Assembly: GCA_009783265.1 (NCBI GenBank)
Contig: WRHM01000006.1
Coordinates: 102,533 to 166,532, forward strand
DNA: 64,000 bases
DNA from: Oscillospiraceae bacterium
GTDB taxonomy: Bacteria; Bacillota; Clostridia; Oscillospirales; WRJC01
Direction: 5' to 3'
Of the stretch, positions 14,618 through 23,082 are shown one piece after another. Positions within the stretch are counted from its first letter, which is position 1. The number at the start of each line of letters is the position of its first letter. The translations under genes were made by a program, and so were the position numbers. Below the pieces are notes generated by a model. That model was not told where the DNA came from, did no database searches, and was given only the letters and a program-made list of their open reading frames with translations.

Positions 14618-17494
14618 ATGGAAGTAAGAACCGAAATAGAAATCATCGGAGCAAAACAGAATAACTTGAAAAATATCTCAGTAAATATTCCAAGGGATAA
14701 ATTAACAGTAATAACCGGAGTTTCAGGCTCCGGTAAGTCATCTCTTGCCTTTGATATTGTCTACGGCGAAGCGCAGAGGAGATTTCTCGAATCTATATCA
14801 AATTTTGCGAAGAGCAGGATAAATCAGGTCAAGAAAGCGAAAGTCGATTATGTCAGGGGATTATCCCCGGTTATCGCGATCGAGCAAAAAAAAGGCAATT
14901 CAAATCCCAGATCGACTGTCGGCACAGTCACGGACATCAATGATTATTTAAGGTTGTTATACGCGACGGCCGGGATAGGAAAATGCCCGGTTTGCTCGCA
15001 CCCGTTAAGGCAAATATCAGCCGCGCAGATAGCTGAGCGCACGTCTACATGTCTTGAACCCGGCACGGTAATCGAGCTTCGCGCGCCGATTTTTAAAATT
15101 TACGGCGAGGACTGGACTTTTCTTCTCGATAAAATCAGGGGAAAAGGGTATAAATATCTTGTCGTCGACGGCGAGCCTTTTAATCTGGCGGATAAAAAAA
15201 CGCTTGATGAAGACAAAAATTATAATATCGAAGTTATACTCGACACTTTTACTATAAGCCCGAATATATATAATCAAATCGCGAAATCTATCGAGGCCGC
15301 GATGATTTCTCTGGACGAGGATATATCTATAAAAGTCGAAGTGACAAAAGGGAAAATCCCGAAAGATTTTTATAAAAATTTTGAGTGCTGCCCGGAACAT
15401 CATTTTATTTTATGCGAGCTTCAGGCGTTTCATTTTTCGTTTAATGTTATGTCAAACGCTTGTCATACATGCTTGGGAATCGGCAAATCTCATGTTGTCG
15501 AGCCGAGATTTTTGATTGTTGCGCCGGAAAGAAGCATCATGAGGGGCGGGTTAAAAAACATGATTTTTAATCCCAACGGCAAAGACAGTTACAGGTCGGC
15601 TATTATATACAGCGTAGCGAAACATTACGGGTTCAGTCTTGATACCCCGATAAACGAATTGCCAAAAGAAGCGATGGACGCTATATTTTACGGCAGCAAA
15701 GGCGAGGAAATAGAATGGCTCCAGCCTCCGTTTTCAAAAAGGCGCAACTGGATAGTCGGCAGAAAATGGGCTTATGGCGGCATAGTCAATGATATAATGC
15801 ACTGGTACAGAAATTTTGTGAGAAACTCTGCAAAAGAACAAAGCTATGAACCCGGTTTTATAAACGAAGTAATGATAGAAAAAATATGCCCCGAATGCAA
15901 CGGATCAAGACTTAGAAAACAAAGGCTGAATATTACGATAGACGGGAAAAACATAGACGATCTTTCGAGAATGCAGCTGCCTGATTTGCTTGAATTTTTA
16001 AGCGGTTTGACGTTTGACATAACTGTCGAGGAAGTCGCCAAAAGCATTATCAACGAATTATGTTCGAGATTATCTCTTTTAATCGAGATAGGGCTGCATT
16101 ATTTGTCTCTTGGTAGACGCAGCGATACTATATCGGGCGGCGAAATGCAGAGGATAAAAATGTCAACACAGATTTCAAGCGAATTGATGGGAATGTTATA
16201 TATAATGGACGAGCCGAGTATAGGGCTTCACGCGAGAGATTCTATCAGGGTTATCCAGACAATGAAAAAACTGCGCGACCTGGGCAACACGGTTATAGTG
16301 GTCGAACATGATATAGAGACTATGAAAAACGCGGATTATATGATCGAGATAGGCCCCGGCCCGGGGATTCACGGCGGCAATATAATCGCATACGGGACAT
16401 GCGACGATATAACAAAATGCGAAGAATCCGAAACAGGGCAGTATTTGTCGGGCAAAAAGTCGATAATGGCTCCCAAAAAGAGAAGACCGGGAAACGATAA
16501 TTATCTGTCTGTGTACGGGGCAAAAGAAAATAATTTAAAAAATGTTGACGTGGAGATCCCATTGGGGACGTTTATATGCGTGACAGGCGTTTCAGGCTCA
16601 GGAAAAAGCACGCTGATAAACGAAGTATTATTCAAACAGCTTGAAATAATAAAAAAAGGCGCGAGGATAGTCGCGGGGGAACATGATCATATACTGGGGA
16701 TAGAGAATGTAACGAATGTAATAAATATCGACCAGTCGCCGATAGGGCGGGGGAGTAAATCAAACCCCGCGACATATATCGGGATTTACGACAGGATAAG
16801 GGAAATTTACGCGTCAACCGAAGAGGCGATAAAAAGAGGCTATAGGGCTTTGGATTTTTCTCTAAAACACGCAGGGGGAATAAGGTGCGAGCATTGTGCG
16901 GGCGACGGGATACTTATAACTAACCTGCAATTCATGGCTGATATAGAGACCGCGTGTCCCGTATGCAAAGGCGAGAGATTTTCAAAAGAAGGGCTTGAGA
17001 TTACATATAAAGGCAAAAGCATAGCCGACGTTTTGAACATGACAACTGAAGAAGCGCTTGAATTTTTCAGCGATGTAAATTATTTAAGGCATAAACTCGG
17101 CATAATGAACGAATTAGGTCTGGGATATATAACTCTGGGGCAAAGTTCAAATACTTTATCGGGCGGCGAAGCGCAGAGGGTGAAACTGGCTTATGAACTC
17201 GCCAAAATCAAAAGGGGAATGCATAATTTATATATTTTGGACGAACCAACGACGGGATTGCATTTGTATGATATTCAAAAATTATTATATTGCTTAAATA
17301 AATTAGTAGATAACGGGCATACGGTTATAGTTATAGAACATCATTTAGACGTGATAAAATCAGCGGATTATGTCATAGATTTAGGGCCTGAGGGGGGAAA
17401 CTACGGCGGATATGTCGTAGCCGCCGGAACTCCTGAAGATATAACAAAATGCGAAAAATCTTACACGGGGAAATATTTGAAAGAGGTATTGTAG
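14618..17494 (+). CDS. UvrA-like excinuclease ABC subunit A (UvrA paralogue)
   Basis: A 958-residue protein with two ABC ATPase halves: GVSGSGKSSLAFDIVYGEA with TISGGEMQR and LYIMDEPSIGLH, then GVSGSGKSTLINEV with TLSGGEAQR and LYILDEPTTGLH. The region corresponding to the UvrB-binding part is present (KYLVVDGEPFNLADK, about residue 180). The C-terminal zinc module CEHC...CPVC is intact; the first zinc module is altered, with CPVC but CPEHH where CPxCG is usual. UvrA finds bulky DNA lesions. Its setting among VOC, GyrI-like and FGE-like genes, not with uvrB/uvrC, suggests a specialised copy. Confidence 0.88.
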   Translation: MEVRTEIEIIGAKQNNLKNISVNIPRDKLTVITGVSGSGKSSLAFDIVYGEAQRRFLESISNFAKSRINQVKKAKVDYVRGLSPVIAIEQKKGNSNPRSTVGTVTDINDYLRLLYATAGIGKCPVCSHPLRQISAAQIAERTSTCLEPGTVIELRAPIFKIYGEDWTFLLDKIRGKGYKYLVVDGEPFNLADKKTLDEDKNYNIEVILDTFTISPNIYNQIAKSIEAAMISLDEDISIKVEVTKGKIPKDFYKNFECCPEHHFILCELQAFHFSFNVMSNACHTCLGIGKSHVVEPRFLIVAPERSIMRGGLKNMIFNPNGKDSYRSAIIYSVAKHYGFSLDTPINELPKEAMDAIFYGSKGEEIEWLQPPFSKRRNWIVGRKWAYGGIVNDIMHWYRNFVRNSAKEQSYEPGFINEVMIEKICPECNGSRLRKQRLNITIDGKNIDDLSRMQLPDLLEFLSGLTFDITVEEVAKSIINELCSRLSLLIEIGLHYLSLGRRSDTISGGEMQRIKMSTQISSELMGMLYIMDEPSIGLHARDSIRVIQTMKKLRDLGNTVIVVEHDIETMKNADYMIEIGPGPGIHGGNIIAYGTCDDITKCEESETGQYLSGKKSIMAPKKRRPGNDNYLSVYGAKENNLKNVDVEIPLGTFICVTGVSGSGKSTLINEVLFKQLEIIKKGARIVAGEHDHILGIENVTNVINIDQSPIGRGSKSNPATYIGIYDRIREIYASTEEAIKRGYRALDFSLKHAGGIRCEHCAGDGILITNLQFMADIETACPVCKGERFSKEGLEITYKGKSIADVLNMTTEEALEFFSDVNYLRHKLGIMNELGLGYITLGQSSNTLSGGEAQRVKLAYELAKIKRGMHNLYILDEPTTGLHLYDIQKLLYCLNKLVDNGHTVIVIEHHLDVIKSADYVIDLGPEGGNYGGYVVAAGTPEDITKCEKSYTGKYLKEVL

Positions 17495-17518
17495 GAAAAT
17501 AGAAGGAGGCTGATTAAC

Positions 17519-18232
17519 TTGAATAATTTTATAAAAGTGGATGGCGGCATATTTTTTCGCAAGGGCGATTATCAGGTAAAAAAAGGGATTAGTTTTGAAA
17601 AAATTAAAGTAAAAGTAAATGATTTTTATATTGACGATTTTGTTATTACGCAAGGCGACTGGAATCAGGTTATGGATTATAATCCATCGCGTTTTAAAAA
17701 TGACGAGTTGCCGGTTGAAACTGTCGGGTGGAATGAATCAGTTTTGTTTTGTAACAGGAAAAGTGAAAAAGATGGGTTGAAGCCTTGCTATACTATTTCG
17801 GGAGAGCATGTGGAATGTGATTTTACCGCGAACGGCTACCGTTTACCGACAGAAGCAGAATGGGAATTTGCAGCAATAGGCGGGATAAAAAGCAAAGGAT
17901 ACCGTTATGCTGGCAGCGATATTCTTGACGAAGTGGCATGGTACAGTAAAAACGCCGAAAAAACAACGCACCCAAGAGGGCAAAAGTTAGCGAATGAGTT
18001 AGGATTATATGATATGTGCGGCAATGTTTTTGAGTGGTGCTGGGACTGGTTCGATAAATTTGACTGTGATTATATGGATAATCCAACCGGTCCGGTTAAA
18101 GGAAAAATGAAAGTTTCCAGAGGAAATAATTGGGTAAACGGAGAAAGCGTCAGCGAATTAAACAGACGCGCCCATCGCGACCCGTATGGTACTTCAGACC
18201 ATCAGGGATTCAGGATAGCGCGAACAAAATAA
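17519..18232 (+). CDS. Formylglycine-generating enzyme-like (SUMF1/EgtB/PvdO fold) protein
   Basis: The start is TTG at 17519 after AAGGAGG. The 237-residue chain is a single FGE-sulfatase domain: FYIDDFVITQGDWNQVM, PVETVGWNESVLFCNRKS, GYRLPTEAEWEFAA, GLYDMCGNVFEWCWDWF and the closing RAHRDPYGTSDHQGFRIA. It has no signal peptide. The family includes formylglycine synthases, sulfoxide synthases and many of unknown reaction. The cysteine pair of true formylglycine synthases near the C-terminus is not evident, so a different reaction is likely. It sits between uvrA-like and queG-like genes. Confidence 0.85.
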   Translation: MNNFIKVDGGIFFRKGDYQVKKGISFEKIKVKVNDFYIDDFVITQGDWNQVMDYNPSRFKNDELPVETVGWNESVLFCNRKSEKDGLKPCYTISGEHVECDFTANGYRLPTEAEWEFAAIGGIKSKGYRYAGSDILDEVAWYSKNAEKTTHPRGQKLANELGLYDMCGNVFEWCWDWFDKFDCDYMDNPTGPVKGKMKVSRGNNWVNGESVSELNRRAHRDPYGTSDHQGFRIARTK

Positions 18233-18249
18233 ATAAGGAGAAAAAATAT

Positions 18250-19158
18250 ATGTCAGATATAAAACAACAAATCGAATCGAACAAATACGGCATAAAAATA
18301 GCTGTTATCCCTGTAGAATTACTCAAAGATATAAAATCAGATATTGTAAAATTACGGGAAAGCGAAGAACTGAACGGGTTTCAGCAATGGATTATGAACG
18401 ACGCGTATGTTCTCGAATTGCCCGACCCTGAACCGGATTTTACGGCAAAATCTATTGTAATCGCAATTTCTCCTCGCAATATGGTTCGGGGTATTTTTAA
18501 TTATAAAAACAAAAAAGCAGAGCATATATTTGATATGTCTCAGGACGGCGTAAATGATTTTATCCACGGCGTATTTAATTCAAACGGATATAAATTGCAA
18601 TCTATTGACTGGTTTCCGCAAAAAAGGCTTGCGGTCAGGAGCGGGCTTGCGGAATACGGCAGAAATAATATAGTATATGCCGACGGAATGGGAAGTTTTT
18701 TAGCGTTGGATACATATAAATCCGATATGCCATGCGATGAAAAATACACATGGCGCGAAGTAAAAAATATGGACTTATGTGACGGCTGTAATTTATGTAT
18801 AGAAAACTGCCCGACAAAAGCGATTTTACCCGATAGATTTTTAATCGACAACGTAAAATGCCTGACTGCTGTAAATGAAAACGGAACTGAGCCGTTTCCC
18901 GATTGGATTCCCAAAACCGCCCATCACAGAATAGTCGGCTGTTTCAGATGTCAGGATATATGCCCGAAAAATCAGGAAATCTTAAATAATATAACCGAAA
19001 CGTTAGAATTTTCAGAAGAAGAAACAAATTTATTATTGTCCGGGACGCCAATAGAAAACCTGCCGCAAATGCTTAAAGATAAAGCGTATAAATATAATAT
19101 AAGCGGGCATTACGAAAGCACGCCGAGAAATTTGTCTGCAATGCTTGAAAATATTTGA
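18250..19158 (+). CDS. QueG-like double [4Fe-4S] protein (epoxyqueuosine reductase homologue)
   Basis: The ATG at 18250 follows AAGGAG; the longer open frame overlaps the previous gene and is not used. In 302 residues the last half carries two clusters: CDGCNLCIENCP near residue 177 and CFRCQDICP near residue 235, the arrangement of QueG, which uses cobalamin to make queuosine in tRNA. The N-terminal half matches the cobalamin-binding part only loosely, so I call it QueG-like. It closes the six-gene run and is followed by a palindromic terminator and the tRNA-Gln gene, an intriguing neighbour because queuosine is a tRNA modification, although tRNA-Gln is not a QueG target. Confidence 0.78.
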   Translation: MSDIKQQIESNKYGIKIAVIPVELLKDIKSDIVKLRESEELNGFQQWIMNDAYVLELPDPEPDFTAKSIVIAISPRNMVRGIFNYKNKKAEHIFDMSQDGVNDFIHGVFNSNGYKLQSIDWFPQKRLAVRSGLAEYGRNNIVYADGMGSFLALDTYKSDMPCDEKYTWREVKNMDLCDGCNLCIENCPTKAILPDRFLIDNVKCLTAVNENGTEPFPDWIPKTAHHRIVGCFRCQDICPKNQEILNNITETLEFSEEETNLLLSGTPIENLPQMLKDKAYKYNISGHYESTPRNLSAMLENI

Positions 19159-19170
19159 ATAATTTTGTGT

Positions 19171-19194
19171 AGGACACGGATTTATCCGTGTCCT
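19171..19194. repeat. TGTAGGACACGGA palindrome, also a likely terminator
   Basis: AGGACACGGA and TCCGTGTCCT form a perfect 10-bp stem with a TTTA loop after TTTTGTGT. It follows the QueG-like gene by 12 bases and has the TGTAGG opening of the dispersed palindromes. Confidence 0.75.
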
Positions 19195-19282
19195 ATGCTT
19201 GATATATAATAATGCCACAAAAATTAAACTTGACAATTATAAAAATCCGGTGTATAATACATAATAATATTTAGAATTTTAT

Positions 19283-19358
19283 TGGGATGTCGCCAAGTCG
19301 GTAAGGCACAGGACTTTGACTCCTGCATGCGCTGGTTCGAGTCCAGCCATCCCAGCCA
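19283..19358 (+). tRNA. tRNA-Gln (anticodon UUG)
   Basis: The 76 bases fold as a standard cloverleaf: acceptor TGGGATG pairing with CATCCCA, D-loop AAGTCGGTAAGG, anticodon stem CAGGA/TCCTG around the loop CTTTGAC (anticodon TTG), and the T-arm GCTGG-TTCGAGT-CCAGC. A G discriminator and an encoded CCA finish it. It stands alone, and just downstream lies the C-terminal remnant of a tyrosine recombinase, so its 3' end may have served as an integration site. Confidence 0.96.
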
Positions 19359-19360
19359 TG

Positions 19361-19394
19361 AAAACTCCCATTCTATCATAGATTCGGGAGTTTT
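19361..19394 (+). terminator. Terminator of the tRNA-Gln gene
   Basis: AAAACTCCC and GGGAGTTTT are perfect 9-base complements separated by 16 bases, with the T-run in the descending arm, 2 bases after the tRNA. Confidence 0.8.
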
Positions 19395-19471
19395 GCATTT
19401 CTTGACAATACCCCAAAAACACCGCTTGCTAATAAATTTGCTAATAAACTTATTTTTTGCTTGAATAAATC

Positions 19472-19579
19472 TTATGCTTTTCTGACGGCGTTTTGTATGC
19501 CGTCGAGCATATTTATTTTACGCGATGCTTCTATGCGCGCGTATATATTCATCGTCGTGTCTATATCGCCGTGACTCAG
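19472..19579 (-). pseudogene. C-terminal fragment of a tyrosine recombinase (integrase)
   Basis: Only the last 35 residues remain, reading LSHGDIDTTMNIYARIEASR and ending in NAVRKA. The LxHxDIxTTMxIYxH pattern with the nucleophilic tyrosine (MNIY) is the end of phage and ICE-type integrases. Upstream the frame runs into a different gene fragment at about 19580, so most of the integrase was deleted. It lies 110 bp from tRNA-Gln, the normal position of an integrase next to its attachment site. Confidence 0.75.
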
Positions 19580-19820
19580 GAATCATTGTGTTCATATTCG
19601 CTTGAATAGACGACGCTTCCATAGTTTCACGACTCATATAAATCGGCTTAACAGTAAGCCGTACAGTTTCATTCTGCGGCAATCGTTTACGAAGCAATGC
19701 CCGTAGTGTCACCAGAAACGAGCTGTCGGGTGCACCTAAAGAGTTTATGTTTGAAAATAATCTGTCAGCCGCTTCCGATGTTAATGTTGTTGAAAATGAC
19801 AGGATACTTTTATTGAACAT
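19580..19820 (-). pseudogene. 5' part of an unidentified mobile-element gene
   Basis: Begins with a good ribosome binding site (GAAGGAGGG) and ATG at 19820, reading MFNKSILSFSTTLTSEAADR. About 80 residues are plausible coding sequence, then the frame passes directly into out-of-frame integrase DNA at about 19580. I do not recognise the product. It follows the ubiquitin-like gene on the same strand by 71 bases, so the two were probably one operon of the integrated element. The truncation seems to be a deletion that joined this gene to the integrase end. Confidence 0.55.
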
Positions 19821-19891
19821 GGCTCAATCCCTCCTTCCCGATAATATTACAGGGCAGCGTATATATTTACGCCGCCCCGTTAAGCCGCCGT

Positions 19892-20122
19892 TCATTTCGC
19901 GTTATCCGCCTTAATTACGTTTAAAAGATAGCATTTTTCGGTAATTCCAAAATCCGCGAAAGTCCTCTCTAAATCGCCGGGTTCAAGGGTTGAACCGTCG
20001 AGGTTCATCATCCCGATGGTATAATCTATTCCCGCATTTTCCAACGCTTCGCGCAGCGTCGTGTTTTCGTCCAAAATCTCGCTGGACCGCTTGACATTAT
20101 TTCCGATTGTTACTTTTATCAT
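19892..20122 (-). CDS. 76-residue protein with a ubiquitin-like (beta-grasp) pattern
   Basis: GGGAGG lies 9 bases before the ATG at 20122. The order of predicted elements fits a beta-grasp fold: strand MIKVTIGNN, strand KRSSEILDE, helix TTLREALENAGI, then MNLDGSTLEPGDLERTF, which resembles the dGxxLxpgDl turn of ubiquitin relatives, and a last strand KCYLLNVIKA. The length equals ubiquitin, but there is no C-terminal Gly-Gly (ends KADNAK). Small beta-grasp proteins are known in Firmicutes mobile elements beside ThiF/JAB genes; none is left here. The assignment rests on pattern only. Confidence 0.6.
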   Translation of the reverse strand: MIKVTIGNNVKRSSEILDENTTLREALENAGIDYTIGMMNLDGSTLEPGDLERTFADFGITEKCYLLNVIKADNAK

Positions 20123-20167
20123 TGACTTTTTCCTCCCGTTATGGTAAAATTATTTTGTTAAAACAGT

Positions 20168-20197
20168 TGAGGAGACCGCACGCACGCGGTTCCCTCA
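20168..20197 (-). terminator. Hairpin between element fragments
   Basis: Stem TGAGG-AG-ACCGC against GCGGT-TC-CCTCA, followed on the minus strand by ACTGTTTTAAC. It would end transcription of the fragment at 20215-20311. Confidence 0.45.
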
Positions 20198-20214
20198 GTT
20201 GGTTGATTATCAGC

Positions 20215-20311
20215 CTATATGCTGACGATGATTTTTTCGGCGATTGCGTCGCGGTCGGCTTTGATTTCGTCCAACGCAGCGGCGATGCCTTTTTCGATTT
20301 TTCCGAGATTA
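20215..20311 (-). pseudogene. C-terminal fragment of an unidentified element gene
   Basis: The minus strand reads NLGKIEKGIAAALDEIKADR and continues to a stop at 20215, a coherent acidic helix of about 31 residues. It ends abruptly at about 20312, where plus-strand thioredoxin reductase sequence begins, so this is a recombination joint between two genes of opposite strand. No family is recognised from so little sequence. Confidence 0.45.
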
Positions 20312-20317
20312 ACCAAT

Positions 20318-20550
20318 CGGGGATATTTGTCGCAATAGGCGTTGCAGGGAGCAGCGAACTGGCACGAAAAATGGGAGTTGAAATCAACGGAAATACGATC
20401 GTCGTTGACAGTCGAATGGCAACCAACATACCCGGACTTTATGCCGTCGGGGACTGTACGGGCGGTATGCTCCAGATTGCGAAATCGGTTTATCAGGGAG
20501 CTGTCGCAGGCACGGAAGTAATTAAGTATATCAAAAAAATTTCAAAGTAA
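20318..20550 (+). pseudogene. Truncated thioredoxin reductase-like flavoprotein (C-terminal third only)
   Basis: The remaining 77 residues read GIFVAIGVAGSSELARKMGV and include the FAD-binding GLYAVGDCTGGMLQIAKSV signature and a final helix, typical of the thioredoxin reductase family. The catalytic CxxC, NADPH site and N-terminal FAD site are gone. It begins at the same point (20312-20318) where the element fragment on the other strand stops, so the element or its decay removed the rest. It lies 26 bases before the next flavoprotein gene, to which it was probably linked. Confidence 0.75.
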
Positions 20551-20576
20551 AAACTCGAAAACTTGGAGGATTAGCC

Positions 20577-23045
20577 ATGAGTAAAATTTTAATAATCGGC
20601 GGAGTAGCGGGAGGAGCGACGGCTGCCGCCCGTCTGCGCAGACTGGACGAACACGCGGAAATCATCATGTTTGAACGGGGAGAATATATCTCTTTCGCAA
20701 ACTGCGGCTTGCCGTATTATATCGGCGGTGAAATCAAAGATAAAGAAGATTTGACGTTACAAACGCCGGGAAGTTTTCATAAGCGTTTTAATGTTGACGT
20801 AAGAATACAAAGCGAAGTGTTCTCTATTGACCGCGAGGCAAAAAAAGTTTCGGTGAAAAATTTGCAAACAGGAGAATCTTATGAAGAAAGCTATGATAAA
20901 TTAATCTTGTCGCCGGGCGCGGCTCCTTTTGTTCCGAATATTGACGGAGCGGATAACGCCAAAGTTTTTACATTACGTAACATTCCTGATACCTATAAAA
21001 TAAAAGACTTTATAGATAACAACTCCCCCGAAAGTGCCGTTATAGTCGGCGGAGGATTTATTGGGATTGAAATGGCGGAGAACCTGAAAAACGCAGGACT
21101 TGACGTTACTCTCGTTGAAATGGCGGATCAGGTTATCGCGCCCATTGATTACGATATGGCTTGCGATGTACATAGACACATTGAACAAAAAGGCGTAAAA
21201 TTGATACTCAAAGACGCGGTTAAAAGCATCTCAGATATAAACAACGGAAGTCTTAGCGTCAAGCTGAGCAGCAGCGAAATCATTGCGGATATGCTGATTA
21301 TGGCTGTAGGAGTTAAACCTGAAAGTCAACTCGCAAAAAACGCGGGATTAGATGTGAACGAACGCGGCGGAATTATCGTAAACGAATCTATGCAAACTTC
21401 CGACCCGAATATATACGCCGTGGGAGACGCTGTGGAAACGACCGATTTTGTCACGGGGCAAGCCGCTATGATTCCGTTAGCCGGACCAGCCAATAAGCAG
21501 GGACGGATTGCGGCTGATAATATCTGCGGTTTGAACTCAAAATATACGGGTACTCAAGGCTCGTCTATCCTGAAAGTGTTTGACATGACCGTCGCGTCAA
21601 CCGGTATAAATGAAAAAACGGCAAAGAAACTGGGGCTTATGTATGATAAATCGTTTACTTATTCGGCAAGCCACGCGAATTATTACCCCGGCGCCGTCAA
21701 TATGTCGGTCAAGACTATATTTGAAAAGGAAACAGGTAAAATTCTCGGGGTGCAAATCACAGGCTTCGACGGCGTGGACAAGCGTTGCGACGTACTTGCA
21801 ACGGCAATCCGGGCGGGTATGACGGCTTATGATTTGACAAAACTTGAATTATGCTACGCGCCGCCGTATTCGTCGGCGAAAGACCCGGTGAACATGGCTG
21901 GATATGTGATAGAAAATCTCATAACGGGCAAAGTTAAAAACTTTCATTGGCATGACGTTGACGGTTTACCCCGCGACGGCAACGTTACTTTGCTTGATAC
22001 CCGTTCCGTAATCGAATACGAGAACGGACATATAGACGGATTTATAAATATTCCGCTTGACGAACTGCGAGGGAGGCTTGCGGAACTTGACAAAAATAAA
22101 AAAATATATGTTACCTGTCAGGTGGGTTTACGCGGTTATATTGCCGCCCGCATTTTGACACAGAACGGGTTTGATGCATATAATCTAAGCGGCGGGTACA
22201 GGCTTTACAATTCTATCTTTTCCATCTTTGGAAAGAAAACGCCGCCGGATACAATCGGGGTTAAGCCTGTCAAAATAAATCCTGAAACGCAGTTAATAAA
22301 ATCAGAAGAGGAAAACGCCGCGGCAAATATAAATATTGACGCTTGCGGACTGCAATGTCCCGGACCTATCGTGAAACTGTCGTCCGCGCTAAATCAGGCG
22401 CGGGACGGCGATATTATTGAAATATCAACCACCGACCCCGCTTTTGCCAGCGATATAGAAGGTTTTTGCCGCAGAACGGGAAATGAGTTTTTAGGAATGA
22501 CAGGCGATAAAGGTATTTCAACGGCAAAAATAAAAAAAGCAAAACACACAGAAAGCGTAGGCAATGTTTCCGGCGGAAACGGCAAAAACTTTATTGTCTT
22601 TTCAGGCGATCTTGACAAAGCGATTGCTTCTTTTATTATGGCGAACGCGGCGGCTGCAATGGGAAGAAAAGTCAGCATGTTCTTCACTTTCTGGGGGCTA
22701 AATATTTTACGCAAACCAAAAAAAGTGAAAGTGAAAAAAGACTTTATCTCAAAGATGTTCGGTATGATGATGCCGAAAGGCTCAAAAAAATTAAAACTGT
22801 CAAAAATGAACATGGGCGGAATGGGAGCCAAAATGATACGCTCCGTCATGAAAAAAAAGAATATTGACAGCCTCGAAGATTTAATCGGAATGGCACGGGA
22901 AAACGGCGTAGAACTTGTCGCCTGTTCTATGAGCATGGACGTAATGGGAATCAAAGCCGAAGAGCTTATTGACGGCGTAACGCTTGGAGGGGCCGCCGCC
23001 ATGATTGCCCATGCCGAGGAATCGGATATGTCGCTGTTTATATAA
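20577..23045 (+). CDS. CoA-disulfide reductase-like flavoprotein fused to rhodanese, TusA and DsrE domains
   Basis: Four parts lie in 822 residues. Residues 1-450 are a pyridine nucleotide-disulfide oxidoreductase (IIGGVAGGATAAARLRRLDE; the single active cysteine in SFANCGLPYYIGG is Cys43, as in CoA-disulfide and persulfide reductases). Residues about 455-545 are a rhodanese (active Cys514 in VTCQVGLRGY). Residues about 585-650 are TusA-like (ACGLQCPGPIVKL, Cys594). Residues about 665-822 are DsrE-like (NFIVFSGDLDKAIASFIMAN). The chain suggests NAD(P)H-driven handling of CoA- or protein-bound persulfide with sulfur passed between cysteines. GGAGG precedes the ATG. Rubredoxin and ferredoxin genes follow. 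Confidence 0.9.
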   Translation: MSKILIIGGVAGGATAAARLRRLDEHAEIIMFERGEYISFANCGLPYYIGGEIKDKEDLTLQTPGSFHKRFNVDVRIQSEVFSIDREAKKVSVKNLQTGESYEESYDKLILSPGAAPFVPNIDGADNAKVFTLRNIPDTYKIKDFIDNNSPESAVIVGGGFIGIEMAENLKNAGLDVTLVEMADQVIAPIDYDMACDVHRHIEQKGVKLILKDAVKSISDINNGSLSVKLSSSEIIADMLIMAVGVKPESQLAKNAGLDVNERGGIIVNESMQTSDPNIYAVGDAVETTDFVTGQAAMIPLAGPANKQGRIAADNICGLNSKYTGTQGSSILKVFDMTVASTGINEKTAKKLGLMYDKSFTYSASHANYYPGAVNMSVKTIFEKETGKILGVQITGFDGVDKRCDVLATAIRAGMTAYDLTKLELCYAPPYSSAKDPVNMAGYVIENLITGKVKNFHWHDVDGLPRDGNVTLLDTRSVIEYENGHIDGFINIPLDELRGRLAELDKNKKIYVTCQVGLRGYIAARILTQNGFDAYNLSGGYRLYNSIFSIFGKKTPPDTIGVKPVKINPETQLIKSEEENAAANINIDACGLQCPGPIVKLSSALNQARDGDIIEISTTDPAFASDIEGFCRRTGNEFLGMTGDKGISTAKIKKAKHTESVGNVSGGNGKNFIVFSGDLDKAIASFIMANAAAAMGRKVSMFFTFWGLNILRKPKKVKVKKDFISKMFGMMMPKGSKKLKLSKMNMGGMGAKMIRSVMKKKNIDSLEDLIGMARENGVELVACSMSMDVMGIKAEELIDGVTLGGAAAMIAHAEESDMSLFI

Positions 23046-23082
23046 ATTTAATATGAAACGATATGAAACGAAAGGAGAAAAA

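Noticed and set aside
18130..18249. 40 extra N-terminal residues for the QueG-like protein
   Set aside because: They overlap the FGE-like gene, are Arg/Lys/Ser-rich without family match, and the ATG at 18250 has its own AAGGAG.
20107..20311. N-terminal half of the plus-strand frame ending in thioredoxin reductase sequence
   Set aside because: The first 65 codons are not flavoprotein-like; on the other strand the same DNA reads as a coherent helical C-terminus. The frame is an accidental joint of two fragments.
22394..23002. 202-residue open frame on the minus strand
   Set aside because: It is the reverse of the TusA/DsrE part of the fusion protein, which has recognisable motifs on the plus strand.
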